Source of the DNA: Candidatus Kaiserbacteria bacterium
GTDB taxonomy: Bacteria > Patescibacteriota > Minisyncoccia > Phycocordibacterales > UBA2100
Reading direction: 5' to 3'
Length of the DNA stretch: 41,073 nt
Assembly: GCA_016214605.1 (NCBI GenBank)
Contig: JACROD010000014.1
Coordinates: 1-41,073 of the forward strand
The notes under the pieces are model-generated. The model did no database searches. It was not told the DNA's origin and saw nothing but the letters and a program-made list of their open reading frames with translations. The position numbers and the translations under genes are program-made. Below are positions 7,037 to 16,356 of this stretch, piece after piece; positions within the stretch are counted from its first letter, which is position 1; the number at the start of each line of letters is the position of its first letter.

Positions 7037-8698
7037 CTATACGGGCGGCAGATTCCAAAGACTTTCGACCGGCACTTCGGACACCTTGAGGGCGTCGTGG
7101 GCCGCCTGCGCAAACCATGATAAGTAGCTGCGCATGTCGGTGAGCCGTACCACTTCATCGACAATACCGTGCTGCGCCGCGTAGCGCGGACTTGAGGTCT
7201 CGCGATACTGCGCCATCAGCGCGTTCATCTCATTGATGACCACTTGCTGAGCTTCTCTCGAAGCCGCTTTCAGCAGTTTGTTGCCATAGAGAGCCATCGC
7301 CGCACTTTGCGGATGCATGACCATGATCTCCGTGAGCGCCGTACCGAGCGTCATCGCGTTGGCGGTGGCCATCGGACCGCACTGCACATAATGACTCGCC
7401 GCATGCGCCTTGCGGAGCTCGACGGTCGCCATAGGGATCTTCGCTTTTACAATGGCAGCAATGAGCGCCTGGCCGAGCCCGAGGAGTCCCGCGAGCTCGG
7501 CTTCGTCGCCCACATCTATCCCCGTCGTATCTTGCAACCACACCATTGGTATTTTGTTCGCGCCACACCACGCGACGAACCCTTGCATCTTGATGAGTCC
7601 TTGCCGGTACAGCTTGCCCCCGATACCGTCATAGGTGGCGTAATCGGGGTATCCGCGCGGTAGAAAGCCTTGTCGATTGGCGACGATACCGACCGCACAC
7701 CCGTCGATGTCTGCATATGCGCAATACACCTCGGGACCATACGCGGGCATGTATTCGCGCGCCATACTCCGGTCGACGATCCGCGCAAGCACTTCTTTGA
7801 TATCGTAGGATCGTGCGCGGTCGTGGGGAAGCAAGGTATACAGTTCGCGCACGTCGTAGTCCGGCCAATCAGGCCAGTCTCGCTGGGCTCGTGGCACAGG
7901 ACATGTCAGACAACCGCGCATCGCATCAATGACCTCTTCTTCCGTGTCGAACACGTGATCGAAGAGTCCTGTCTCGGTATGCACCACAGCACTGCCGGGA
8001 GGCGGGATGGTATTTGCTTTCTTGATCTCCGCGATCAGCATATCGACGTCTTCAATACTGAAGCCGTTTCTCGATGCACTCATACCGCTGAGGATCGCCG
8101 TGCCGGCGATCGACATACTCGCATCCTTGTGGGCGAAACGCTTCGTCGCGGATATCGCACCGTAGCCTCCACCTGCGGTATTGGTGCCGAAGATTCCCGC
8201 GATAATGGGGGTGCCGATCTCGTTGGCAAGCTCCGCGTTGTTGTAGAAGATGCGCCCACCGCTTCTGCGGCCAGAATAGACACGATGCTGGCGTCCGAGA
8301 TGGAGTCCGCTACATTGCAGTAGCGTAAAGATCGGCACATGCAACATCATCGCGACTTCTTGAATGCGCAAGATCTTCTCGGGCTGGCCGGGAAGCCATG
8401 CGCCCTTGCATACTTCGGGATTGGATGCGATCACACAGACACAGTGTCCATGCACCTTTGCCAGTCCGGTGATAGCACCCGTCCCACCTTCAGGATTATG
8501 CTCGGGATCAAAGAGACTCCCGAGCGGGAGAAACGTGTCCGGATCGACGAGAAGCTTTATACGCCGCTGTGCGACGGTCTCCTTCGCTGCCGTTTGAAGC
8601 CCTTGTTCTATCGATTGGATCTGATCTGCGTTGGCGCTCGCGCGCTCTTCGCAGGGTGAACCGAGCATGTGTAGGGGGCCGAACATGTCTGTATTCAT
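7037..8698 (-). CDS. GcdA-like carboxyltransferase (glutaconyl-CoA decarboxylase alpha subunit / acyl-CoA carboxylase carboxyltransferase)
   Basis: Resembles GcdA throughout from memory: LVDPDTFLPLGSLFDPEHN, AGAWLPGQ-like region, FGTNTAGGGYGAIS, ARIVDRSMAREYMPAYGPE, GIGGKLYRQGLIKMQGFVAWCGANKIPMVWLQDTTGIDVGDEAELAGLLGLGQALI. Start at ATG 8698 (MNTDMFGPL) with AAAGGAA SD. Confidence 0.88.
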   Translation of the reverse strand: MNTDMFGPLHMLGSPCEERASANADQIQSIEQGLQTAAKETVAQRRIKLLVDPDTFLPLGSLFDPEHNPEGGTGAITGLAKVHGHCVCVIASNPEVCKGAWLPGQPEKILRIQEVAMMLHVPIFTLLQCSGLHLGRQHRVYSGRRSGGRIFYNNAELANEIGTPIIAGIFGTNTAGGGYGAISATKRFAHKDASMSIAGTAILSGMSASRNGFSIEDVDMLIAEIKKANTIPPPGSAVVHTETGLFDHVFDTEEEVIDAMRGCLTCPVPRAQRDWPDWPDYDVRELYTLLPHDRARSYDIKEVLARIVDRSMAREYMPAYGPEVYCAYADIDGCAVGIVANRQGFLPRGYPDYATYDGIGGKLYRQGLIKMQGFVAWCGANKIPMVWLQDTTGIDVGDEAELAGLLGLGQALIAAIVKAKIPMATVELRKAHAASHYVQCGPMATANAMTLGTALTEIMVMHPQSAAMALYGNKLLKAASREAQQVVINEMNALMAQYRETSSPRYAAQHGIVDEVVRLTDMRSYLSWFAQAAHDALKVSEVPVESLWNLPPV

Positions 8699-8805
8699 GT
8701 ACGTTCCTTTCTTTTGTTTCAAAGAACCGTTCCTCGCGAACGAGAAAAGAGATTGACTCCATATTTCCACGATCACCCTATCTTTTTGCACCCCTGTCGT
8801 CAATA

Positions 8806-8836
8806 AAAAGGGGAGCCGCGTCTTTGCGGCTCCCTT
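8806..8836 (-). terminator. Intrinsic terminator of the acyl-CoA dehydrogenase gene
   Basis: GGGAGCCGC-loop-GCGGCTCCC with TTTTTATTG on the minus strand. Confidence 0.75.
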
Positions 8837-8840
8837 GTAC

Positions 8841-10013
8841 TCACTCGCCAAATTCCTTGGCGAGGTATTTGGAGATGATGTCCAGTTGGACTCTGTTGTG
8901 TCCCTCATAGATGCCGGTCAGCAAGATTTCTATCAGGCGTTGCATGTATGGGTGCGTAGTGAGCACAATCTGGCCCCCAAACATTTCCGTGATGGCGAGA
9001 GCGGCTTCCTTTGCTGTCTCGGTCGCGACGTATTTCACGTAGGAAGCCTCAGCCTTGAAGTCTTTGTGCGCATCGCACTTGCGTGCCGCCGCGACGACTC
9101 CTTGCCACGCAACCCACAACTTGGCACGGGCTTTGGCGAAGTCATGCTGGGTGGTCTGCTTGTCCCAGAGCGTACCTCCAAACATCTTCCGATCGCGACA
9201 ATACTTCATCGCCTCGTAGAAGATGCGTTCGCTCATACCGATCGACTGTGCCCCGATCCCGATGCGTCCGAAAGCAAGCGAGTGCATAAACGAGCGGAAT
9301 CCTTCCCCAGACTTACCAAGTCGAGCAGACTCATGCACGGACACGTTGTTCAAGCCGAGGCGACAGAAGCTCGCACACTTGAAGCCATACTTCTCTCCCT
9401 CCGAGCTCACCGTGAATCCAGTCGGTACGGAGCCCGTTTTCATATCGATGACAAAGGCCGATATATCCTTGCGCACGAAACCGACATGATGCGCCGTCAC
9501 GACAATAATTGAAGCCTGTTCGAGATTCGTGGTGAAACACTTATCACCCGTCAAGCTGTAACATTTTGATCGCAGATCAAATTCCGCCTCGACATTCGTC
9601 GTGAGGGCGTCGGACCCTCCTGCAGGACTGGTGAGGCCAAAAGCACCAATCTCGCCGGCTGCCATGCGCGGGAGATAAAGCCTCTTTTGTTCATCCGTAC
9701 CCGCTTGAATGATGACCTCAACGGCGAGATTGTGCGCCGTCCAGATCAGATGCAATCCCGGCCACCAGTATGCCAATTCGCGTGCGACGTATGCCGCCGC
9801 TTCAGCGCCCATACCTGAGCCGCCATACTCAACCGGAATGATGAGTCCGAAGACTCCCATCTCGGCGAGCCACTTTACGGCCTTATTCGGAAACTGCCCA
9901 TTCTTTTCGAACGTCTCGTACTGTGAAAGAAGCTCTTTCTTGCCGTATTTGCGGATCTGTTTAAGAAGCGCACACAGCACGTCATCTTGGGGCATTGGCC
10001 ATGTTTCAGACAT
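8841..10013 (-). CDS. Acyl-CoA dehydrogenase
   Basis: WLAEMGVFGLIIPVEYGGSGMG, GAFGLTSPAGGSDA, FGRIGIGAQSIGMSERIFYEAMKYCRDRKMFGG, TGIYEGHNRVQLDIISKYLAKEF; SD cggaggaaaaaATG; promoter TTGACT-16-TATAAC. Confidence 0.92.
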   Translation of the reverse strand: MSETWPMPQDDVLCALLKQIRKYGKKELLSQYETFEKNGQFPNKAVKWLAEMGVFGLIIPVEYGGSGMGAEAAAYVARELAYWWPGLHLIWTAHNLAVEVIIQAGTDEQKRLYLPRMAAGEIGAFGLTSPAGGSDALTTNVEAEFDLRSKCYSLTGDKCFTTNLEQASIIVVTAHHVGFVRKDISAFVIDMKTGSVPTGFTVSSEGEKYGFKCASFCRLGLNNVSVHESARLGKSGEGFRSFMHSLAFGRIGIGAQSIGMSERIFYEAMKYCRDRKMFGGTLWDKQTTQHDFAKARAKLWVAWQGVVAAARKCDAHKDFKAEASYVKYVATETAKEAALAITEMFGGQIVLTTHPYMQRLIEILLTGIYEGHNRVQLDIISKYLAKEFGE

Positions 10014-10085
10014 TTTTTCCTCCGTTTTCGTAGGGCTTTTCCTCTGCCGTCGTTATACGCTAAGGTCGCGAAAAGTCAAAAGAAT

Positions 10086-10113
10086 GGGCCGGGCTCGCTA
10101 GCGAGCCCGGCCC
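10086..10113 (-). terminator. Intrinsic terminator of the 10137-10847 gene
   Basis: 28-nt perfect palindrome gggccgggctcgctagcgagcccggccc followed by ATTCTTTTGACTTTT on the minus strand. Confidence 0.75.
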
Positions 10114-10136
10114 CACACCTCTTGTAATAAATCACC

Positions 10137-10847
10137 TTACTGATCGTCGGTCGGCTCAAGGATCAGCTTACTGAGCGCGTCTGCCGCAGGTTTATAGAGG
10201 CCGGGCATATACACTTCATCAAGCCACTGCTTGACCGCGTCATCGCCGATAATGATCTTATCCTCCCAGCTTCCTTCTTCCTGAAGGATAATATAAAGAG
10301 GACGCGGATCATGATCGCTATAAAATTCCCTGAAGATGTTTTCTTCGACGACAGAAAGGGGTCGACTCAGGTCACCCTTCATAAGCAGCCCAACCTCTCC
10401 TTCGACATATCGCGACACATCGATCGTCGGAGCGACTTGATCGCTTGTACGATAACGTGGGGGACACGTGACTCCTTCGTTTTTGAGTACACCCAACCGA
10501 TAGTATGTCACATGAGCGTATTCAGACTCTCCGATAAATACGTGTTTCACAAGACGCCTTCCCGGAAATGTCACGAGCACAAACTCGCCTTTCTTTCCCT
10601 TGAGGGCCTCGTCGATCGCGCGATATTTGGCCGTCAGGACATCATCGTCCTTTTGGTGAAAACGAATAACGAGGTCGCGCATGGCGTCGCCGGTCGTCTC
10701 TCCCTCTTCAATCGCCTTAGCGAGCATCTGCATACGTTCGGCCAAGGCCTTTTCGTATGCAGATATCTGAGCCCTGAGGCTCGCGAGAGAATCCTTGATC
10801 CCTTGGACCCCCAAAATGAGCTGTTCCATGTCTACTCCGTCCTCCAT
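10137..10847 (-). CDS. Hypothetical protein with N-terminal coiled coil
   Basis: Long ORF with its own terminator; SD-like GGGAGAG before ATG 10847, alternative start 10829 (GGAGTAGAC-ATG). Confidence 0.65.
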   Translation of the reverse strand: MEDGVDMEQLILGVQGIKDSLASLRAQISAYEKALAERMQMLAKAIEEGETTGDAMRDLVIRFHQKDDDVLTAKYRAIDEALKGKKGEFVLVTFPGRRLVKHVFIGESEYAHVTYYRLGVLKNEGVTCPPRYRTSDQVAPTIDVSRYVEGEVGLLMKGDLSRPLSVVEENIFREFYSDHDPRPLYIILQEEGSWEDKIIIGDDAVKQWLDEVYMPGLYKPAADALSKLILEPTDDQ

Positions 10848-10944
10848 GATTCTCTCCCTTCATCACTATATTCGTCTGCGGCGAGTGTATAGCACATCTG
10901 GATAACGTGCAATTTGACGCGCGGAGATACTATATAATAGACAC

Positions 10945-12669
10945 ATGTATATCAGTGATTCGCAGCTCAAATCCTTCCTCGCCGACGCCGGACTCATATC
11001 ACAAAAAGACTTCGACACTGCCCAAAAGGAAGCTGCAGAAGGAGGGCGCACGGTAGGGGAAGTACTCACCGCACGCAATGCGATCAGCGAGGATGAACTC
11101 CGCCGCACCTACGCCTACATCCTCGGCATTCCGTTCGTCTCGCTCGTCGGTATCAACATCGACTACGATACGCTCTCGCTCATCCCCGAACCGGTCGCGC
11201 GCCGCAACAACATCATCGGATATATCAAACACGGCGATGAGCTTGAGGTGGCGATGCTCGATACCGACGATCTCGCCGCGATCGATTTCATCAAGAAAAA
11301 GACGCGCCTCAAGGTCTTACCGCGCCTGACCGACGCCGCATCGATCAAAGCAGCACTCAAACAATACCAACAATCACTCAAGGACAACCTCGGTGAAGTG
11401 ATCCAACACGAGACGGATACCTTGGAAAAGGATTCGGACGCCGATATCAAACAGGTCGCCGAAGGCGCATCCGCCGTACGCATCGTCGACACGCTCTTGC
11501 GTCATGCCAACGTACAGGGCGCTTCCGATATCCATATCGAACCGCTTGAGGATTCGCTTTTGATCCGCTACCGCATCGACGGCATTCTCCACGATGCCAT
11601 GACTCTGCCCAAGCACGCTGCCGCAGCGATCACCGCGCGCATCAAGGTCTTGTCGAGTATGAAGCTCGACGAAAAACGCCTTCCTCAAGACGGGCGTTTT
11701 GCCGCCGAGAACGCCGGCGAAAAGGTCGCGTTTCGCGTCTCGATATTACCCACGTACTACGGCGAAAAGATCGTCATGCGCCTCTTGCGCGATTCGATCT
11801 CGGGATTCACGCTCGAGTCGATCGGCTTCCACGGCGCGGCGCTCGAACACATGCATGATGCCATGAAGAAGACGACCGGCATGATCCTCACCACAGGTCC
11901 GACCGGCGCCGGTAAATCGACGACGCTCTACACGCTGCTCGATATCGTCAACACGCCCAACGTCAATATCTCGACGGTCGAGGACCCAATCGAATATCAA
12001 ATGCCGCGTGTGAATCAAACGCAGGTCCGCCCTGATATCGGATTTACTTTTGCCAATGGCCTGCGCACACTCGTGCGCCAAGATCCCGACATCATCATGG
12101 TCGGCGAGATCCGCGACAAAGAGACTGCATCCTTGGCGATCAACGCCGCACTCACCGGCCACCTTGTACTCTCGACCTTGCACACCAATTCCGCCGCGGG
12201 TGCAGTGGCCCGCTTGCTCGACATGGGTATCGAGCCATTCCTCCTGATCTCGACCCTACGCGTCATTATTGGTCAACGTCTCGTGCGCAAGTTCACCAAC
12301 AAAAAAGAGAAGTACGAATTGGGACGCGATGCGCAAGAACAGCTCGAACACCTCATTGATCCCGGTGTCGTACTCAAAGCGCTTAAAAAAGAACGCGCCG
12401 TCGCACCCGACACACTCTGGAAAGATATTCCGTTCTATCACCCGACGGACAATGAGGGCAAGTCTGGCTACTCGGGCCGTGTCGGCATCTACGAAGTCCT
12501 CCCGGTGACCGCGACCATCAAAGAGCTCATCATGCAAAATGCGACCGGCGACGCGATAGGAGAGCAAGCACGCAAAGAAGGCATGCTTTCCATGGTAGAA
12601 GACGGCATCTTCAAGGCCGCCCAAGGCCTCACTTCGATCGAAGAAGTAATGCGCGTGATCACGGAATAA
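10945..12669 (+). CDS. pilB: Type IV pilus assembly ATPase PilB/GspE
   Basis: GEVLTARNAISEDEL, GASDIHIEP, TGPTGAGKSTTLYTLL (Walker A), STVEDPIEYQ, VRQDPDIIMVGEIRDKETA, STLHTNSA. Confidence 0.95.
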   Translation: MYISDSQLKSFLADAGLISQKDFDTAQKEAAEGGRTVGEVLTARNAISEDELRRTYAYILGIPFVSLVGINIDYDTLSLIPEPVARRNNIIGYIKHGDELEVAMLDTDDLAAIDFIKKKTRLKVLPRLTDAASIKAALKQYQQSLKDNLGEVIQHETDTLEKDSDADIKQVAEGASAVRIVDTLLRHANVQGASDIHIEPLEDSLLIRYRIDGILHDAMTLPKHAAAAITARIKVLSSMKLDEKRLPQDGRFAAENAGEKVAFRVSILPTYYGEKIVMRLLRDSISGFTLESIGFHGAALEHMHDAMKKTTGMILTTGPTGAGKSTTLYTLLDIVNTPNVNISTVEDPIEYQMPRVNQTQVRPDIGFTFANGLRTLVRQDPDIIMVGEIRDKETASLAINAALTGHLVLSTLHTNSAAGAVARLLDMGIEPFLLISTLRVIIGQRLVRKFTNKKEKYELGRDAQEQLEHLIDPGVVLKALKKERAVAPDTLWKDIPFYHPTDNEGKSGYSGRVGIYEVLPVTATIKELIMQNATGDAIGEQARKEGMLSMVEDGIFKAAQGLTSIEEVMRVITE

Positions 12670-12726
12670 TATTCTTACACACATTTGCCGCGCGCTCGTC
12701 CGACTAGAGCGCGTTATACTTATCGC

Positions 12727-13947
12727 ATGGCTCATTTCTCATACAATGCCACCAAGAGCAACGGCGAAGCCTATACCGGCACCGCCGAAGCAACCGACCG
12801 CTTTGAGATCTATCAGACGATCCGACGTGAAGGCGGCCATCTCCTCACCATCAAAGAAGAGCGGCAAAATCAGTATCTGTCCTTAACCTACTGGAATCTC
12901 AAGGTCGCACATGTCGGTGAATACGAGCGGATACTCTTCGCGCGCAATCTCGGCGCGATGCTCTCCGCGGGCCTCGCGCTCACCCGCGCGCTTTCCGTTA
13001 TCGAGCGCCAGTCCAAAAACGCCAAGCTGACCTACGTGGTGTCGCAGGTCGGCACCGATGTGCGACACGGCGACAACCTCAACACTGCACTCTCCAAATT
13101 CCCCGACGTCTTCTCAAATGTCTTCATCGCGATGGTAAAGGCGGGGGAAGAGGGAGGTGATCTCACCGGATCGCTCTCGACGGTCGCCGACCAAATGGAG
13201 CGTATGTACGATCTCAAGAAAAAGATTCGTGGCGCGCTCATCTATCCGAGCGTCATTCTCGTCGCCATGGTGGGTATCGCTTTTCTTATGATGACGGAGG
13301 TCGTGCCGACTCTCGCCAGCACTTTTACCGAGATGAAGGCCACCCTGCCGACCTCGACCCGTTTTGTGATCGCGATCAGCACCATACTCAAGGACTACAC
13401 AATCTTTGCGCTCGCAGGGATGGCTGCGGCGGCGGGTGCTATCTACGGGCTCCTCCGTACCAAGCAGGGCAAACGCGCTTTTGAATTCTTCATTTTGCAT
13501 ATTCCGGTGATCGGCGGCCTCGTACGCGAGGTCAATGCCGCGCGCACCGCACGCACACTCGCGTCACTCCTCTCGTCCGGCGTCGACGTCATGACGTCGC
13601 TCACCATCGCGGCCGAGATCGTCCAAAACACCTATTTCCGCGAAGTCATCAGTGCCGCGCGTGATGCAGTGGGCCAGGGAGAGGCGCTCTCGGTGGTATT
13701 CATAAAGAACGAGACCCTCTATCCTCCTTTTGTCGGAGAGATGATGGCGGTCGGCGAGGAGACAGGCACGACTGCCGACATGCTCAAACGCCTCGCGGTA
13801 TATTACGAAATGGAAGTCGATCGCAAGACCAAAGACATGTCGACGATCATCGAGCCCTTCCTTATGCTTCTCATCGGCGGCGGTGTCGGCTTCTTCGCGG
13901 TATCAATGATCACACCGATCTACCAGATGTCTTCAAATATCAACTAG
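12727..13947 (+). CDS. pilC: Type IV pilus inner membrane protein PilC/GspF
   Basis: MAHFSYNATKSNGEAYTGTAEA...; ARNLGAMLSAGLALTRAL; VGEETGTTADMLKRLAVYYEMEV; start moved to ATG 12727. Confidence 0.93.
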   Translation: MAHFSYNATKSNGEAYTGTAEATDRFEIYQTIRREGGHLLTIKEERQNQYLSLTYWNLKVAHVGEYERILFARNLGAMLSAGLALTRALSVIERQSKNAKLTYVVSQVGTDVRHGDNLNTALSKFPDVFSNVFIAMVKAGEEGGDLTGSLSTVADQMERMYDLKKKIRGALIYPSVILVAMVGIAFLMMTEVVPTLASTFTEMKATLPTSTRFVIAISTILKDYTIFALAGMAAAAGAIYGLLRTKQGKRAFEFFILHIPVIGGLVREVNAARTARTLASLLSSGVDVMTSLTIAAEIVQNTYFREVISAARDAVGQGEALSVVFIKNETLYPPFVGEMMAVGEETGTTADMLKRLAVYYEMEVDRKTKDMSTIIEPFLMLLIGGGVGFFAVSMITPIYQMSSNIN

Positions 13948-13978
13948 TTCGCCGCAAAACCCCGAGTTGGAATCTCCT

Positions 13979-15313
13979 CTATTTAATAGAGTACGTGCCG
14001 GGTATATAAGCCCATGATCCGCCCGGACCCGAGCTAAACAGCGCACTTCCTAGGCCGGTCTCGTAGACAATCTCCGCCGAGTTCTTGACCTCGATCCGAT
14101 ACCCTGTGACTTCTTTGAGGTTGATGTTGTTCTCAAGGGCGATTCGTCCGTGTCCTGCATAGATAAGCATGTCTCCGCTCGCGCTGTTGCTCACTTCAAT
14201 CGCGGTCTCATTGCCCCCATTCTGGGCGCTATTATTTTGTGACAAAAACATGACGTATGACCCTGTCTGCCCCGTACCCTCCACCGTCATCGAATTGTCC
14301 ATTGAGAGTTTGCTCGACGTGGTGCGATTTGATTCATTGTCAACGACGATCGCCACACTCTGACTTCCGAGAGAAGGATCAATGGTGATCGTCGGGGAGT
14401 TCTTGATGGTGAGGTTACCACTCACCCAGAGAGGTCCGGCGAGAGTCACGGTGCCGCCACTGATCGTGACGTCACAATTGATCTTTTTGGGACCGATGGT
14501 GACCGAAGAGGATATCGTGTACGGACACGGCGTCGTATGCACACCTCCGGCCGCAGCCGCCGTCTTCCATTCTTCTACTTGTGTGTCCGGGATCGGGAGC
14601 GACGACGTGGCCACATCCGCACTGCCAAGATACGACGTGCCACCTATCGACGTACCGGAGATCGACTGATAGTACGCATCTTTATCGATATCAGAATCAG
14701 TGATCGTGTGGGCGCGCGCCGTATTGGTAGCATAGATACCGTCAATGAGACCAGATGGTCCTGCCGAGATCACATCGCCGCGTACGATATTACTGTTCGC
14801 TCCCGTGATTGGACCGTTGGAAAAGAGGTTGCCGCGCACCGAAGCGGAGTTTTGTAGATCAACACCGCCGTTGTCCGACTGCACACCGAACTGAAAGGCG
14901 ATGACATCGGCATTGATCGTAACATCTGCCTTGATGGTCCTCATCGCACGAGGACTGGTGCTGTTGGGCACATACCCCACGACCGTGACGTGTTTTGTAT
15001 TGGAATTGACAGCTGTGACCGTCGTCGTGAAGGTCCCCGCGCCGAGCGCGGTATTGACCTCGCCCGTATAGCCTGCATTTTGATTGAGTTCGTAGATCGC
15101 CTTGTCGATACCAGCCTCAGCCAGCGCGATTGCTTGTTTGTCGGCTATTGCGATATGTTGGCTGCGTGCATAGAGCGTCATGTGATTGATGAATCCGGCA
15201 AACACCATCACAAATATCGCCATGAAAACGAGCGCCATAACGAGCACATATCCCTGCCTGCCGGCCCGCTTCGACGACAATTTGGTGAGACGAGTATGGG
15301 TAGGATATTTCAT
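13979..15313 (-). CDS. PilX-like pilus assembly protein with repetitive (beta-helix-like) C-terminal region
   Basis: RQGYVLVMALVFMAIFVMVFAGFINHMTLYARSQHIAIADKQAIALAEAGIDKAIYELNQ, then polar repeats (GGVDLQNSASVRGNLFSNGPITGANSNIVRGDVISAG). Confidence 0.7.
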   Translation of the reverse strand: MKYPTHTRLTKLSSKRAGRQGYVLVMALVFMAIFVMVFAGFINHMTLYARSQHIAIADKQAIALAEAGIDKAIYELNQNAGYTGEVNTALGAGTFTTTVTAVNSNTKHVTVVGYVPNSTSPRAMRTIKADVTINADVIAFQFGVQSDNGGVDLQNSASVRGNLFSNGPITGANSNIVRGDVISAGPSGLIDGIYATNTARAHTITDSDIDKDAYYQSISGTSIGGTSYLGSADVATSSLPIPDTQVEEWKTAAAAGGVHTTPCPYTISSSVTIGPKKINCDVTISGGTVTLAGPLWVSGNLTIKNSPTITIDPSLGSQSVAIVVDNESNRTTSSKLSMDNSMTVEGTGQTGSYVMFLSQNNSAQNGGNETAIEVSNSASGDMLIYAGHGRIALENNINLKEVTGYRIEVKNSAEIVYETGLGSALFSSGPGGSWAYIPGTYSIK

Positions 15314-15870
15314 ATATTACGTAAGCGCGCAGATTCATGCAGGTGCGCTTGGATCAACTGTCCTTGTACGGTCTTTTGCGTCTGTATGTCGATCTCGGTG
15401 CTCGTGGCGGACGACAAGGTCACGTTGTTGTAGGTAAACACAAGCGTATTTAGTGTATCACTGAGTCGTCGCGTCCCACTTCCGCGTGCACTTCCGGCTC
15501 CCGCTTCGGTCACTTTGTACACGCTCGTACTCGTCGCAAAAAAAGCGATGTAGTCATACCTCCCGGCAATAGCGGCACCGGTGCCGTCTATCGCGGGAAG
15601 CCTGAAGACCACTTCGTCGCTTCCCGAAGTGTAGTTTTCACCGGAAAAAGCATGTGAAGTGACCACTTGACTCGCCTGTAGAGCAGTGTGCTTGAATTCG
15701 TCGACAACCTCTCGCGCGGAGCCGTTCACCTCCACGCGCGCCTGCTGTATCACAAACACCGCGTCATATCCCGTGTATATATTGTAGAGAACGAGCATAA
15801 TGAGAATCACCACCGCGGTCGATATCAATATTTCTACAAGCGTAAATCCTTTTTTGAGTGAATATTTCAT
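15310..15870 (-). CDS. Type IV prepilin-like protein (PilW-like)
   Basis: MKYSLKKGFTLVEILISTAVVILIMLVLYNIYTG (GFTLVE prepilin motif); ATGA overlaps with both neighbours. Confidence 0.85.
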   Translation of the reverse strand: MKYSLKKGFTLVEILISTAVVILIMLVLYNIYTGYDAVFVIQQARVEVNGSAREVVDEFKHTALQASQVVTSHAFSGENYTSGSDEVVFRLPAIDGTGAAIAGRYDYIAFFATSTSVYKVTEAGAGSARGSGTRRLSDTLNTLVFTYNNVTLSSATSTEIDIQTQKTVQGQLIQAHLHESARLRNI

Positions 15871-16280
15871 GGCAATCCTCCTGTTTCGGTAATATAAGTA
15901 GAGAGTGAGACAGAGCGTGAGCCGCGCGAGCCTTCTTGCCACGAGACAGTGACGACAACCTGCTTGGTCTTGGCATTGAGGGCACTAATGGTCATTGCTC
16001 CGGATCCGCTCGGCAGCTGCGTGACCTGTGAATTCGCGAATGATCCACTCGCGGGCAACGCCGGATAGCCGCTCATTCTCAGAGATTCCAACTGTTGACT
16101 TGCCGCATGAAGCGCGATGTCCTGATGCGCGGCCTCGCGCGTGAGCGATGTGGTCATCACACCCACACCATAAAGCGCGACAAGCACTCCGACGACAAAG
16201 ACCGTAATGAGCACCTCTATGAGGGTAAACCCCGCGGCCATACGCGCTCCTCTTGTCTGCATAGCTTGAGCGTACATCAT
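15867..16280 (-). CDS. Type IV prepilin-like protein (PilV-like)
   Basis: AAGFTLIEVLITVFVVGVLVALYGVGVMTTSLTREAA. Confidence 0.85.
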   Translation of the reverse strand: MMYAQAMQTRGARMAAGFTLIEVLITVFVVGVLVALYGVGVMTTSLTREAAHQDIALHAASQQLESLRMSGYPALPASGSFANSQVTQLPSGSGAMTISALNAKTKQVVVTVSWQEGSRGSRSVSLSTYITETGGLP

Positions 16281-16356
16281 TTAAAATGATAGCACGGCAT
16301 AAACGAGTCCCGCTGTCTTGTACAGAAGAAACTTTGCGCATGTTACAATCATTTTT

